From the NCBI GenBank assembly GCA_020466095.1, contig CM035806.1, positions 10,689,224 to 10,753,223 on the forward strand: a stretch of DNA of 64,000 bases. Reading direction: 5' to 3'. Below, piece by piece: positions 11,905 to 23,873 of this stretch. The stretch is from Chlorops oryzae (lineage: Eukaryota > Arthropoda > Insecta > Diptera > Chloropidae). Position 1 is the stretch's first letter. The number at the start of each line of letters is the position of its first letter. The position numbers and the translations under genes were made by a program. The notes beneath the pieces were generated by a model, which saw only the letters and a list, made by a program, of their open reading frames with translations, ran no database searches and was not told the origin of the DNA.

Positions 11905-12770
11905 CACTCTCCCTCTCTCTCTATCCCTTCTATCACTCTCTCTCTATCCCTCTCTTCTCTATCTCTCTCTCTCTCTCTCTCTATCTCTTCTCTCTCTCTA
12001 TCCTCTCTCTTCTCTCTATCCTCTCTCTCTCTCTCTATCTCTATCTCTCTCTCTCTATCTCTTCTTCTCTCTCATATCTCTCTCTCTCTATCCCTCTCTC
12101 TATCTCTCTTCATCTCTTCTCTCTCTCTCTCTCCTCTCTCTCTCTATCCTCTCTCTCTCTATCCCTCTCTCTCTCTATCCCTCTCTCTCTCTCTCTATCC
12201 TCTCTCTCTCTCTCTATCCCTCTCTCTCTATCCCTCCTCTCTCTATCCCTCTCTCTCTCTCATCCCTCTCTCTCTATCCCTCTCTCTCTATCCTCTCTCT
12301 CTCTCTATCCCTCTCTCTCTCCCTCTATCCTCTCTCTCTCTCTATCCCTCTCTCTCTCTATCCTCTCTCTCTCTCTCTATCCCTCTCTCTCTCTATCCCC
12401 TCTCTCTCTATCCCTCTCTCTCTATCCCTCTCTTCTCTCTCCTCTCTCTATCCTCTCTCTCTCTATCCTCTCTCTCTCTCTCTATCCCTCTCTCTCCTCT
12501 ATCCCTCTCTCTCTACCTTCTCTATCCCTCTCTCTCTCTATCCCCTCTCTACCCTCTCTCTACCCTCTCTCTTCCCTCTCTCCCTCTTCTCTCATCTATC
12601 CCTCTCTCTCTCATCCCTCTCTCTCTCTATCTCCTTCTCTCTATCCCTCTCTCTCTATCTCTCTCTCTCTATCCCTTCTCCTCCCTCTCTCTCTTATCCC
12701 TCTCTCTTCCCTTTCTCTCTCCCTCATCTCTACCAACCTCCTTTTCAATCCCTCTATCAACCTTTTTTTC
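11905..12770 (+). repeat. Long CT/TATCCCTCTC microsatellite
   Basis: About 870 bp of nearly pure pyrimidine on the plus strand, made of CTCTCT runs broken by TATCC or TATCCC every 10-16 bp. The sequence decays into degenerate CT-rich DNA up to about 12880. The 335- and 301-codon frames across it (Ser-Leu repeats with Tyr-Pro) are products of the repeat and are not genes. Tracts of this kind can form triplex DNA and, read as GA on the other strand, resemble GAGA-factor sites. Confidence 0.95.
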
Positions 12771-12880
12771 TCTACATCTCTACTTCTATCATCTACATCT
12801 AATCTCTCCTTACATCTCTAAATCTCTTACTTCTCATCTCTTTCCCTTCCTACCTCTTCCTACTTCCACACTCTTACCAT

Positions 12881-14595
12881 CACTATAAATTCAAATTCTA
12901 ACATGTTCTCAATTGATCACGAAATTTATTATAATACGGGGATTACATTGAAGATATTCTTTAAATCTAAATTCTTATTCAAAATCAATTCTGAATATCC
13001 ATTTAACCAAATCGTTCCACTGTCCAACAAACTTTTCTCATAAATAATAAACAAAATTGACATAAACATGATTACATGACAATGGTTGGAAAAATCAAGC
13101 GGAAGATTTCATTTAGAAGACGGAAACAGACGTTAGCAAACAGATTTCCTTCCTTAAATACCCGTTCGAAGTTCGCATTCAGCAAATATGCAAGAGAATG
13201 GCAGGAAGCATATTGAATTTCTGAGCAAATATTTGCATATATCAATGGCTGATTATTATCATGTGGCATTTTTAAGGATTCATGGCTTTTAGCGCTAAAT
13301 AAAATAATTTATTACGCGCTTCATGTCATTCGAGCGCGATTTGACATCAAGTCTCAAAGCCAGTTATAATGGCTTAAAGCAAACCATTCGGATACATTTA
13401 GTGGTCATAATTTGACAGCTGATTACTCTATTCAACGAAGGAAAAGTTAAAAAAAAAAAATAAAAATAAATAAATAAATAATGAAAAAAGTTAAAATTAA
13501 GCAAAAAAGAAAAAAAATAGAAAGCCAACATGTAAGAAAAATGTGCAAAGATCGTGAGTTATTTGACAAATTCGAAAACATGACTTCAAGATTGGCTCCA
13601 ATCGCAAGTGCTAATAAATTTATGGACGCCTTTTTAAATATATGCCAATGATTGGCCAAATTGACTTGAGCCAATCAAATGCAAAACTTAACTGCGCCTC
13701 GAAGTCAGCCGAATGAACCTGAGCTGTGGACACACAACCATCCAGGCATATTCGAACACGGCCACGGCACGGCATACGTTATCAATTTACTATTAAAATG
13801 CAAATCGACAAGTCGACTGGATTGATGTGAGTGAGTAGTGGCGAGTCAAGTGGCTACAAAGAAACGTAATGAAATCCCGTCTGCGACGATTGCCATGTCT
13901 TAAATGCATGAAAACATTAAATTGTCAAATAAATTTTCCTCTTATCGATATGCAAACGAAAAAGTCTGGCCAGAGTAACTGAATGAGATAGTGCCTTGCC
14001 TGCTTGCTTGCTTTGCTTTGCATTGCTTCGCTCGGTGGGAAACGGTACGCTGGATACTGCGTGGTTACAAATACCGTAATGGACAAGTGGAAATAGTTTT
14101 TAGCATCGACGACAGTGACATGGTAAATTTGTGTAAATTTTCTGAGCAGGAAGAAAATAACTTTCAACTTTTTTTTTTATCAAAATCTACTAGTACATGC
14201 TTCTTTTCAAATCTGTTTTTCTCTTTATCTGAACCAGGGCCAGACTCAGCTTTTTTGCAACCTTGAGAAAAAAGGATATTTGCCACCCCTTTGATGGCCC
14301 TAATGGCGTTAAAAATGCCGCTCCCGCACACCTCAAAATAAAAAATATGATGTGTTAAATGTGCTTGATTTGAAAGTTGATTAAATCGAAAGTTCATTGA
14401 AAATATAGGAATCGAAATTAGAACTTTGATTAATAAGAATACGCCAGTTGAAAGAGCTAGAATTGCTGACGCAATGTTATAAAAAAAAAAAAAAAAAATA
14501 AATATAAAAAAAACCCTGAGGTTAAAAATAAAAGAATATTCCAAGTTTGCATATAGATCAGAGGAAACTAAACTTTCGACAAAATTTTATTACAT
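12881..14595. other. Unassigned region
   Basis: No gene is recognised. It contains an A/T-only stretch (13448-13520), GCTTGCTTGCTTTGC repeats (14000-14030), a fragment CAGGGCCAGAC at 14235 that resembles a transposon end but has no partner, and an A run at 14480-14500. Confidence 0.35.
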
Positions 14596-14598
14596 ACT

Positions 14599-14833
14599 AG
14601 TGGTATTCAAGCAGCTGTGGAAATTGAAGTGTGCAAATTTTGCCCTTTTGTACGGACGACCCTGCGAAGAACGAGTGCAAGACTTGTGCGATAACATGGG
14701 GCAAATTTTGCCCATCAAAATCGATGTGCAATATTTGCCCGACCGCGGATTTTTTTTTTTTCCATACAAACAAATTTGCACAAACGCAAAATTTGCGAGG
14801 GTGCAAAAATTGCACAGCTCCTTGAATCCCACT
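14599..14833. mobile_element. MITE with 3-bp TSD (AGTGG family), copy 1
   Basis: The ends are AGTGGTATTCAAGCAGCTGTG at the left and, reverse complemented, AGTGGGATTCAAGGAGCTGTG at the right. The trinucleotide ACT occurs on both sides (14596-14598, 14834-14836). The interior repeats the word GCAAATTTTGC in both orientations, so the entire 235 bp can fold. The same ends and TSD length recur at 35145 and 35439. Confidence 0.8.
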
Positions 14834-14836
14834 ACT

Positions 14837-15860
14837 GTTTTTGCGTTATGAACGTTGAGCACCAACTCATGCATATAAGCTTTTTCTAATTGAAAATAAA
14901 TCACAACAATAATGGATGCTCTGGGGAAGCTTTGAGCTGCAGAGTTATTTTATAAAGCACATTGAAGGGAGCATTAAATAGAAGGATAAAATTTTAAAAT
15001 TTCTCAAAATCGAGACAGATTTCATTGATGCGACGATGAATTCTTACAAATAGCAAGCGTGCACCTGGCGATGTTGCTAACCCTGATTGGGGATTGAATA
15101 TCTCTCAAAGAAAGAAACTTCAGTAGAAAGAAAGAAGGGAAGAAAAAGGTTAAGGTAAGAACTCCGAAAGCGAACTGCTCTTAAGATTAGTGGCCTGCTA
15201 TTAGTATAAAAAATCATTTGCTACGGATCCACAGATGGAAGATTGTTATATGTTTATAGGGCGAAACAGCAGTGGCACTCTTAATTTACGAATATACATA
15301 TGTACGTTATTGGGTACACTTTAACCAATAAAAATTGTTGGCTTTTTTCTCAGAGTAGGTATAGTGCGGCGGTCTTTCAAATATCGTAGGAAAATAATTT
15401 TACGCGCTTTGCACTGTGATTTGATATCGCAAAGCGCTCTTATAAACCGCAAAAGCTCGTTGAACCAATCAACTAAATTTCGCTAGAAATATTCAACCAC
15501 GAAATTCATGGAATAGTTTCTTCCATCGAAATTTAAACGGTCCCCGTTGTCCTTTGCTATTTTTTTTACCTTTCTTTTCATCTACATACTCCAATATGTA
15601 GACGTACAGTGGCGAGCAGAAGTGAGCACATTTTGGGTTATTCAATTGTTTTCTCCTTATATCTCCGGTGTTAATAAAGATATCCTAGTGAATTTTTCGG
15701 TATATGTACTTTAATTATTTTGGAATATAAATAGTGAGACGAAAACGAAGTAAAGGTCGTAGGAAAAGAGAGAACTGAAAACATGCTACAAGACCCACAT
15801 TTACTCAGTTTTTCTCGTTTGGAAAAATTTACTAACGATTTAGATTAAATAGGTAGTAAG
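14837..15860. other. Unassigned spacer
   Basis: Nothing recognisable was seen beyond short AT-rich words. The phrase GTGGCGAGCAGAAGTGAGCACA at 15610 recurs inverted near 16640-16670, so an inverted pair of short sequences flanks the hAT-type element at 15861. Confidence 0.4.
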
Positions 15861-16320
15861 CAGTGCTCGGACTTGAAAATTTTTAAAGGTGGTAGATTTT
15901 TAAAGAAGTGGTAGATTTATATAAAAAGTGGTAGATTTATATAAAAAGTGGTAGATTTAAAATTGTTTAAGATAGTAATGCAATAAATCACATCTGATCA
16001 TGTAGAAAATTGGGAAACTTACATGTTTTTAGGTATTTTATCTTATTAAAAAAATGTGTCAATATTTATTGGATGTCTTCAAGCGCCATTACTGCCATTC
16101 TTGACAACATTCTTGACAAAAGGAAGCTGCAAACATATTTTTCAATAACACATAACATTGAAGCACATTTTTTATGCTCTCAATTATTTTAAATGATCAT
16201 AAAATAAATAAAACAAAGGCATAAATAAGTTTAAAAAAAAGTGGTAGATTTGGACCTAGCGTGGTAGAAAGTTAAAATAGTGGTAGATCTACCACTAAAG
16301 TGGTAGAAGTCCGAGCACAG
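15861..16320. mobile_element. hAT-type MITE (CAGTGCTCGG family), copy 1
   Basis: The termini are CAGTGCTCGGACTT and AAGTCCGAGCACAG. About a dozen GTGGTAGAT words crowd both ends, the subterminal-repeat layout typical of hAT elements. The body is more than 85 percent identical by eye to 20519-20964. No clean TSD is visible; the last base pairs of the right end differ from copy 2. Confidence 0.85.
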
Positions 16321-17384
16321 TAGATGACGCATTGGAAAAATAGTAAAGGACTCCAAAACATGTAGATCTCACATCTTTCCGATAACCTTTCATGGCTGTA
16401 GAAGCATCGTTTAATGGCGCGTTGAGATATGTTATAAAAAATAATTACAAAAAAATAAATATCTATAAAAATAAAAGAATTTTTGTATGTTTATCTATGT
16501 AAATAGTAATTACATCAATTACTTGGACAGTTTTCACACTGACCGGTTACATAGTTTGCTTTCTTCTAAAGAAAATGCCAACAAAAACTACTACAACAAC
16601 AAAATTTCCAAAAAATTTGGCTATATTGAAGAACCCAACATGTGCTCACTTCTTCTGCTCGCCACTGTATATTTTTCGATTAGTTCGTGGAATTCATTCA
16701 CTAAATATCCACGATAGCGGAACACTTTGAACGTAAAACATTCAAAATGATAATCCGTCCATTTACTCTGCTACAATCGGCACTGATTTTAATAACTAAT
16801 TAACTCCGCTCAGAGCATTGTGGATAAACCAAGCAGACTGACTGTGTCCACTTCCACTCTTCATCATATTATTAAAATGCTTATTAACATTTTTACAATA
16901 TTTCGATTGAGGCAGCTTTTATTTAACGACCACTAAAGCTTAAAACAGAAGCAAATTGTTATTGCTTTCGAAACAAATTATAACGTTAAATATTTAGTTA
17001 TACGAGAAAGATAAAAATTTTTATAGCCGCGAATAGCAAATCATAGGCAATCTCTAAATTGAGAGAAAAAATAAAGGAAAATATATTCGCAGCCATAAAA
17101 ACGGATTGGCAATTAAAATACGCAACAGGGCAACTGTGTGGGACGACCACAAGGGAATATTATTAGGTTGTTGGCTTATTAAAATGTTGTTAATTTCTTC
17201 TTTTTTTTTTTTTTTTGTGAGTTGCTTGACAGTGGGCCTTGTGGGTGATTTACAGTGACACATTAAACCTGGAAGCAGTGTCTGTAAAGGTGCAATAGTT
17301 TAATGTCTTTTTTTTATGATTAATTTTACGCGAAATATTAAATAAATAAAAATTATTAAAAATAAATAAATAAACAAGTAAGGG
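16321..17384. other. Unassigned spacer
   Basis: AT-rich sequence with a T run at 17199-17216 and TAAATAAATAA words at 17340-17384. No coding or repeat assignment. Confidence 0.4.
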
Positions 17385-18507
17385 TGTTATAGTCAGGCGA
17401 GCCTAACAATAGGAATACCCGACACAGACACACATGTTCAATTAATTTTTAACATCAAGAGGTGTTTAAGGCCATAAGGGGCCCCATATTCCCGACTTTT
17501 GTTAAATTTCTTTATGAAAACCGCCCTTTTGCCACGCCCACTTTTCCAATTTTTTTGAATTCTAATCGGAGGCTTAAATATACGCTCAAATTCTAAGTTT
17601 CATTGAAATATTTCGAAAAAGTCCGATTTTGGGGCAGTTTTGAGATTTTTGTGAGAGACCCTAGTACTGGAGGTACCCTTAAATAATGGTCCGATCAAGA
17701 CAATTTTTGGGGAGGATGTTTATGGCTACAAAGGAAGCATAAGTGCCAACTTTCGTTCAAGCCCCATTTGAATTTCGGGTGTAGGATACAATTTTCATAA
17801 AACGCCCTTCGGCCACGCCCACTTTTCCAATTTTTGGATATTGTTCAACTATCAAATTTCATCAAAATATTATGAAAAACTCCAGTTTTAGAGCAGTTTT
17901 TGTGATTTTCGCAACAGACCTTAGTACTGGAGGTACCCTTAAAAATGCTACGATCGGGTCCATTGTTCTTGTCACTTGTTCTTACTCATGTTCCCGTGAG
18001 CACGTATACCAAATTTTGTCGAGGTAGCTCAACTCCTGTATACAGACAGACAGACAGACAGACATGTCTAAATCGAATCTCCTCGTGATTCTGATCATTT
18101 CTATACAGTAGTTTCGCTAAAGAAGAAAGTTGATTTTGCCAAGAAATTTCTTTCTTATATCCGGTTTTTTCTTATATAAGAACCCGTTTATAAGAAAATT
18201 CTTCCTTATGAAAAAAAAAAAAACCGTTTATAAGAAAATTTTTTCTTATATAAACTACCGATATTTGAAAATAGGGGTGTTAAATTTTTGATAAAAAACC
18301 AAGTTTCTTACATACAATTTTTTTCCATACAAAAAAATTTTTTAGATTTGGTAAACAGTTTCTTAAAGGCGGGTTTTTCTTATATACGAGTTTCTTATAT
18401 AGCGAAACTACTGTATATATTTTGTATGGTCTATTTTGATTGGTTCTGGGTGTTACACACAACCACACAAACGCAATATACCCTCGACACAGAGTGTGTC
18501 GGGTATA
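17385..18507 (-). mobile_element. DINE-1/Helentron-like element, family A
   Basis: Read on the minus strand it starts at ATACCCGACACACTCTGTGTCG, has the inverted subterminal word TGTCGGGTAT near the other end, then the hairpin GTTAGGCTCGCCTGACT, and ends TATAACACCCTTACTTG. A CAGACAGACAGA microsatellite lies in the core (18045-18065). The body holds two diverged internal repeats marked by GCCACGCCCACTTTTCC (17531, 17813) and CTAGTACTGGAGGTACCC (17660, 17921). This matches the layout of non-autonomous Helentrons (DINE-1/HINE). A pogo-like element is nested at 18106-18413. No ORF. Confidence 0.75.
18106..18413. mobile_element. pogo-like MITE nested in Helentron-like copy
   Basis: The ends are exact inverted repeats, CAGTAGTTTCGCTA and TAGCGAAACTACTG, with TA on both sides (18104-18105, 18414-18415). 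CAG plus TTCGCT is typical of pogo-type termini. The interior is made of TTTCTTATATAAG words in both orientations. Comparison with the uninterrupted copy at 61103 (reverse strand, near 61190) gives the empty site, which contains a single TA. It is 308 bp and noncoding. Confidence 0.9.
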
Positions 18508-19141
18508 AAAAACCTAAGAGAAAATAAATATTTTAAATTTTGACGTAATTTTTTTTTTATGTCAACTATCAAATGTGTATAAAACGACATAAGTTAAAAA
18601 ATATTCAAAATTGGTTTGAAAACTGTGTCATATAAGAATTCCAATTTAACAACAAGCTTCAAATTTCTGACATAATTCTATTGTTTCTTTCCTTTCAATG
18701 CTCAACTTCCTGAAATGCTTCCCGTCGCCTTTCTCCGACTTCCTCAGTACAATTCCTCCAAAGCCGAAGAAAACAAAACAAACAAAAAAAAATAACGGAA
18801 ATTTTCTGATGCTCAGCAATGCATAGACTTTTTTATGCTCTTGCAACCAACAAAAACAACAACAAAAAGAATAACAGTTACAACGAAATTTCCCGACAAT
18901 GAGACGGTACATGCCGACACAGACAACAGGCGTTCCACATTCTTGTCAGAGGTTAACAATGCACTTTATTTGGCATTTTATTGCACCCAAGAGGGTCAGT
19001 AGAATGGAGGGTCGGTAACAAACGATGGCGGCATACGAAATAATGGATCCTACAAAAACTGAAAATCAAAAAAAAATTTTAAAAAATTGAAAAAAAAAAC
19101 AAAGGATTCGTGTTTTTTTTTTTTACTATGCAACATGCCTT
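18508..19141. other. Unassigned spacer
   Basis: AT-rich with A/T runs at 18781-18800 and 19065-19130. No feature recognised. Confidence 0.4.
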
Positions 19142-19608
19142 GTTTTTTCCAGACCTGGGCAGTCGAATTACAAAATTTTTTCAATTACAATTACTTGTAA
19201 TTGTAATTGAAGATTTTTCCATTACAATTACTTGTAATTGTAATTGAAAAACTTAAATTACAATTACAAGTAATTGTAATTGAAAAAATTTCAATTACTA
19301 TTACAAATTGTAATTGTAATTGAAGACTTTTCAATTACAATTACAAGTAATTGTAATGGAAAAATTTTCAATTACAATTACAATTTGTAATTGAAAAAAC
19401 TTCAATTACAATTTGTAATTCTAGTTATAAAAAAATTACTTAGACGCTGAAGCCAAAAAGGAAAATAAGGCTCCATCCGTATGGAGGGGACTCCAAGCTG
19501 AATAAAAATATGCATTTAACGTTATAATTAATGGATTTTTGACCAGGCGCCAATTTGTCTCGCATGGCTCTGCTTTGAGGCAAATAGCTCATTTTGCCTT
19601 TGAGAGTA

Positions 19609-19690
19609 AAAAAACTCTTACTTTGTGGGGAATCGAACCCTCATCAATTGGATTACAAATCAAGCACACTACCCCCTACACTACCGACGG
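19609..19690 (-). promoter_or_regulatory. tRNA-derived unit 1 (Pol III-like)
   Basis: On the minus strand the B box GGTTCGATTCC is exact (19629-19639). Upstream lies GTAGTGTAGGGGGTAGTGTGC, which resembles a tRNA D-arm/A-box region, and CTTGATTTGTAATCC, which resembles an anticodon arm. A run of seven T follows (19609-19615), a possible Pol III terminator. The arms do not pair well enough for a functional tRNA; it is better read as a tRNA-derived SINE head or pseudo-tRNA. Confidence 0.6.
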
Positions 19691-19748
19691 CCTTGTATTT
19701 TCAACTTCATAATATTATAATAAAATCAACTGTACTGAATTTGAAAAG

Positions 19749-19845
19749 TAAAAAAAAAAAAACCACACCTGCCAGGAATCGAACCCGGGTCCCATCGCGT
19801 GTCAGTTAAGCATTCTAACTCCAAGCCACTGACTCATTTTACAAT
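19749..19845 (-). promoter_or_regulatory. tRNA-derived unit 2 (Pol III-like)
   Basis: The minus strand carries an exact B box GGTTCGATTCC (19775-19785) inside CCCGGGTTCGATTCCTGG, a good T-arm with a 5-bp stem. Upstream, AGTGGCTTGGAGTTAGAATGC resembles the A-box/D-arm region. A T run (19749-19762) follows within 15 bp. It has the same orientation as unit 1, about 135 bp away. The anticodon arm is poor, so a working tRNA is unlikely. Confidence 0.6.
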
Positions 19846-20518
19846 CCCAATTCAAAACCGTAACTTAAATATTTGAATATTTTCCAATACTTCAAAAATG
19901 TAACTATTACTATATATGCTTCAATTTCTTTCATGTAATTGATTACACACTCAATTACAATTACTTGTAATTGTAATTGGGAGAATTCAATTACAATTAC
20001 AAATAATTGTAATTGAAAAAAATCAATTACAATGACAAGTAATTGTAATTGAATTTTCCCAATTACAATTACAAGTAATTGTAATTCAAACTTTTCCAAT
20101 TACAATTACAAGTAATTGTAATTGAATATTCTTCAATTACCATTACAAGTAATTGTAATTAATTGTGTAATTAATTACAATTTTGTAATTGGACTGCCCA
20201 GGTCTGGTTTTTGCTATGTTTCCGACCTCGTAGATGTTACGACTTAATTAAAATACATCAAAATTGAGTACCTGCGTGATTTTCGGCTTCTTCTCATACA
20301 ATCCGATCCCAAAGCTGTAAGCAGAAAAGTGAATACTTAAGCAACTCCTCAGACGAGTCAACACGGGCTCCAAATATTATTCGAATCGATTTGACAATAG
20401 GTCGGTTCCCGTACTGCACGAAACTGCCCAAAACTGTCTTATTTTACCGAAAACAATCCCCGTGCTACACAATTGCGCAAGTGAGAGAGATTTTGACAGA
20501 AGACGCAAATACTCTAAT

Positions 20519-20964
20519 CAGTGCTCGGACTTGAAAATTTTTAAAGGTAGATTTTTAAAGAAGTGGTAGATTTTTTATAAAAAGTGGTAGATTTAAAATT
20601 TTTTTAAAATGGTAATACAATATATCACATCTGATCATGTAGAAAATTGGGAAACTTAATTGTTTTAAGGCATTTTCTCTTGTTATAAAAAATGTGTCAA
20701 TATTTATTGGATGTCGTTAGGTGCCAATGCTGACATTATTGACAACATTCTTAACAATAGGAAGCTGCAAACATATTTTTCAATAACACATAACATTGAA
20801 GCACATTTTTTATGCTCTCAATTATTCTAAATGATCATAAAATAAATAAAACTAATGCCTAATAACTAAATAAGTAAAAAAAAAGTGGTAGATTTAGACC
20901 TAGCGTGGTAGAAAGTGAAAATAGTGGTAGATCTACCACTAAAGTGGTAGAAGTCCGAGCACTG
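20519..20964. mobile_element. hAT-type MITE (CAGTGCTCGG family), copy 2
   Basis: The termini CAGTGCTCGGACTT and AAGTCCGAGCACTG are perfect inverted repeats, flanked by the exact 8-bp duplication ACTCTAAT (20511-20518 and 20965-20972). This sets the family as hAT-type. GTGGTAGAT subterminal repeats occur at both ends as in copy 1. It is 446 bp with no coding capacity. Confidence 0.95.
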
Positions 20965-20972
20965 ACTCTAAT

Positions 20973-22872
20973 ACACAAACACAATTGTTCCACCAATCGA
21001 ACAGTTTTTATACTCCAATTCGATACACTCTAGAATCAGATCCATGAGACATTCTGTGGAAAATCGAACACTTAATGCTTTCCGAATCGGCTCAGATTAT
21101 TACTACACAAAGAAAACAATCAACCAGAAAACTGGTTAAATAAAAAGGAAAAAACATAGAAAACGGCTTCAACAAGGAATATTTTTCATTTTAACAATTT
21201 TTCTAGTTGGAAAAAATAAAGATTTTCCTTTTGAATCAACCATATACCAGGTTGAATTGGCATGATGATTTTCAAAAATGGATTTAAATTTAAATTGTTG
21301 AACTAACCACGGACATAATTGAAATGACAAGATAATTTTAAAAAAAAAAATAAAAATTTCCCGAAAGCAAATGACCACTGAGCCCTCTGCCGAACATAAC
21401 CCCAAAAACTAGCCATCGGATGGACTTCATCCGATTTTGTCACTCCGTTGTCGTGTGATTGCTTTCGCAATGCTTAAAAAATTCCAAGATGAATAAATAT
21501 ATTAAATGTCCTATTTTATAAAGCAAATGAGAATTATGCCGAACGAAAAGAAATGTAATTAAACATACAATTTCCTTTCAAATCAACCAAAATCGAATAA
21601 TTACTGTTAGTTCCCTACCAAAGGAAGATCCAGTAAAGAGAAGCAAAGTTTAAATAAAAAAAATCAACCAAAAATGTTGTTGGCTCAACTATTTTTCTTT
21701 TGAAATTTTCGTTCTGCTCGAAAATCACAAGGACTGTGAATAACAATGCGCCCTTTTAAAAAAATCATGATTGTATTCGCTCAGTCAAAATGGCAAGAAC
21801 AAAAGAATCAAATCGGCTCTGCTAAGCGTTTCATGAAAACCGATAGTTCTTAGAATCGATTTTTAAATAAAAAATAAAAATACAAATTCCTGTAGATATC
21901 ATGAAATTCAATTATCGATTTTGTTACCGATTTCATTTGCGAAAATGATTTATTGTCGATTTTAGGTGTTATAGAAATCGATTGTTTTTTTACCTTTGGA
22001 TTTAATCGTGCACCTCAAGGCTGACAATTTGGTTGCCATTTTGTGTTCTACAAAAAACCGTAGCGGCTGCAAGTAACACTACGGTAGGGAGATATACACG
22101 ATGCATCCAGTTTGTGTTGAATTTTCTCCAATACCATTACAAAGCCATATTTCCCTAGACGACATTGATGGGTAAATCATCAAAAAGAATTTGATATCGT
22201 TTAAAATATATATACAATTAAAAAGGATATTAAAAGGATATTGCATATATGCAACGTTTTTAAGTTCTAGCCGCTTGGTCTCGTCTCTTTCATTCGTCCA
22301 TTGATTATTATTAACCCTATCGGAACTATAGGGAGACATACATCTCAGAAAAAAAATTTTTTTACAACTAAAGCAACGGCAGAAAGCTATTATTGTCAAC
22401 TGCAATTGCACTGAAGCTGCTCAGTGCTCTTCTGATAATGGCAAAGTTTGGTTATTTCGCTTACGACTTCATATTGTACGGACCTATCGGGAAATATTAG
22501 TCCGGTTTAATAACCCGAATGGGACATGTGTCCCAGCCCCGCCCACCTTCTTCCCCTGTACATTATGGAAGGGTAGGGGTTGTTTACTGATGGGATAACC
22601 TATACTGGGCAATGAAATACAACATGTATAAAATCTTGTTATATCAGAAAGGGTCAAAGAACTTATCTCTGCCGAATTTCTTTTCTTCTTTTCCAGTTTA
22701 AACAAATTTGGTTACGAACGGAACTCATTTAATAATAGGTGGGTACGCATTAATCTGGTTAATATTTTCGAATATCGGTTTTAAGTTTCTCGAAAAAACA
22801 ACGTAAAATCGAGCCGATTTCATGGCGCGCCACTTCAAATTGAAAACGTTTCTCAGTTTCGAAATTTCTCTA
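20973..22872. other. Unassigned region
   Basis: No gene is recognised. Between 21835 and 21990 there are at least five ATCGAT words among AT-rich DNA, which may be an old repeat of the TATCGATA type seen at 28690. The 110-codon minus frame at 22079-22411 has no recognisable domain. Confidence 0.35.
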
Positions 22873-23873
22873 ATATGCCATTCAGACGAGCATCGAAATC
22901 CCGGGATTTCGGCACTTGGATTTCGTGAAATCCATATCGAAATCCAAGCGTTCACACGACAATATCGCCATTGAGAGGATTTGGTTTGACAGCCATTCAT
23001 CTGTTTGTAGTGCTGCCAATTTTAGGGAAATTTCCTTAAAAATTTTTTGTGATTTTTTTTTTTTTAACAAAAAATGACTTATAGGGACAAAAGTATAGAT
23101 TTCCTAAAATCAGCAAATGTACGGAATTTGTGATGTATTCCAAAATATTTAATAAATTTTGTATAAATTTTTGTTGTCATAAACTTAAAAAGACAAAAAA
23201 AAAACCATGCCAACCTGTGTTTATGTGAAAAAGTTCGGTCAAAGCTCTCGTTAAGCGTCGATAGTCTACAAATTTGAAAATTTAAATAGTATTTGTATAG
23301 GCTTTTTTGAAAAAATTGAAAACTGTTTTATTTACCGCTACAAGATAAGGCCTATTCATATTTTTAATGAAATCATTTTTACTTGAACCACAACAAAAAA
23401 ACTTAATTTTTGAAAGAAACTTTTTATTTTTGAAAAAAAAAAAAAAAAAAAAATTTCAAATGACTTTAGTACGATTCGGAGTTCCAGACTACCCAGAAAG
23501 ATTCTCAAAAATATTAGCCTACCATATTCATGGTTACTCATACATTTTTGTGTACAAGAGGCATATTATTTAAAAAAAAAAATATAACGATATTTGTGGT
23601 AAGGAAAAACTTAAAGAATTGTGGGGATTTTTTTTTTAGTTTGTAGGGAATTTTTCGTTTGGGTGTTGCAGCATTGCCTGTTTCTTTACTTTGGTTTTTT
23701 CAAAATTTGACAGTAGTGTTGCAGCATTTCTTCGATACATATCGAAAAACACAGAGTTGCATTCAGTTTGTTCCGGATTTCTCTTGGGATTTCGTTGAAA
23801 TCCAATTTCTGAGCGGATATCGGCTGAAATCCTCAAAAAGTCCCGGGATTTCGATGCCGTCTGAATGCCATAT
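22873..23873. mobile_element. 1-kb TIR element (CATTCAGACG ends)
   Basis: The left end (ATATGCCATTCAGACG, then AGCATCGAAATCCCGGGA) and the reverse complement of the right end (ATATGGCATTCAGACG, then GCATCGAAATCCCGGGA) match over about 33 bp. Further copies of the word CGAAATCC lie inside both ends. The internal 800 bp is AT-rich with no transposase. The TSD could not be settled, so the superfamily is open. Confidence 0.75.

Larger units (their letters stand above)
19150..20206. mobile_element. hAT-type element packed with palindromes
   Basis: The termini are CAGACCTGGGCAGTC and GACTGCCCAGGTCTG, continuing as inverted sequence through ATTACAAAATT. The flanks GTTTTTTC (19142-19149) and GTTTTTGC (20207-20214) agree at 7 of 8 positions, an 8-bp TSD as expected for hAT. 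Both arms are arrays of the palindrome ATTACAAGTAATTGTAAT and close variants (about 19170-19430 and 19945-20190). A central block of about 420 bp without these palindromes holds two tRNA-like units on the minus strand. No transposase is present. Confidence 0.9.

Noticed and set aside
11881..12888. 335- and 301-codon frames of Ser-Leu-Tyr-Pro repeats
   Set aside because: They are translations of a CT microsatellite; two frames are open together and the composition is dictated by the repeat.
14235..14330. CAGGGCCAGAC as the end of a hAT or CACTA element
   Set aside because: No matching inverted end or target duplication was found nearby.
19609..19845. Functional tRNA genes
   Set aside because: The B boxes are exact but the acceptor and anticodon arms do not pair well, and both units lie inside a transposable element.
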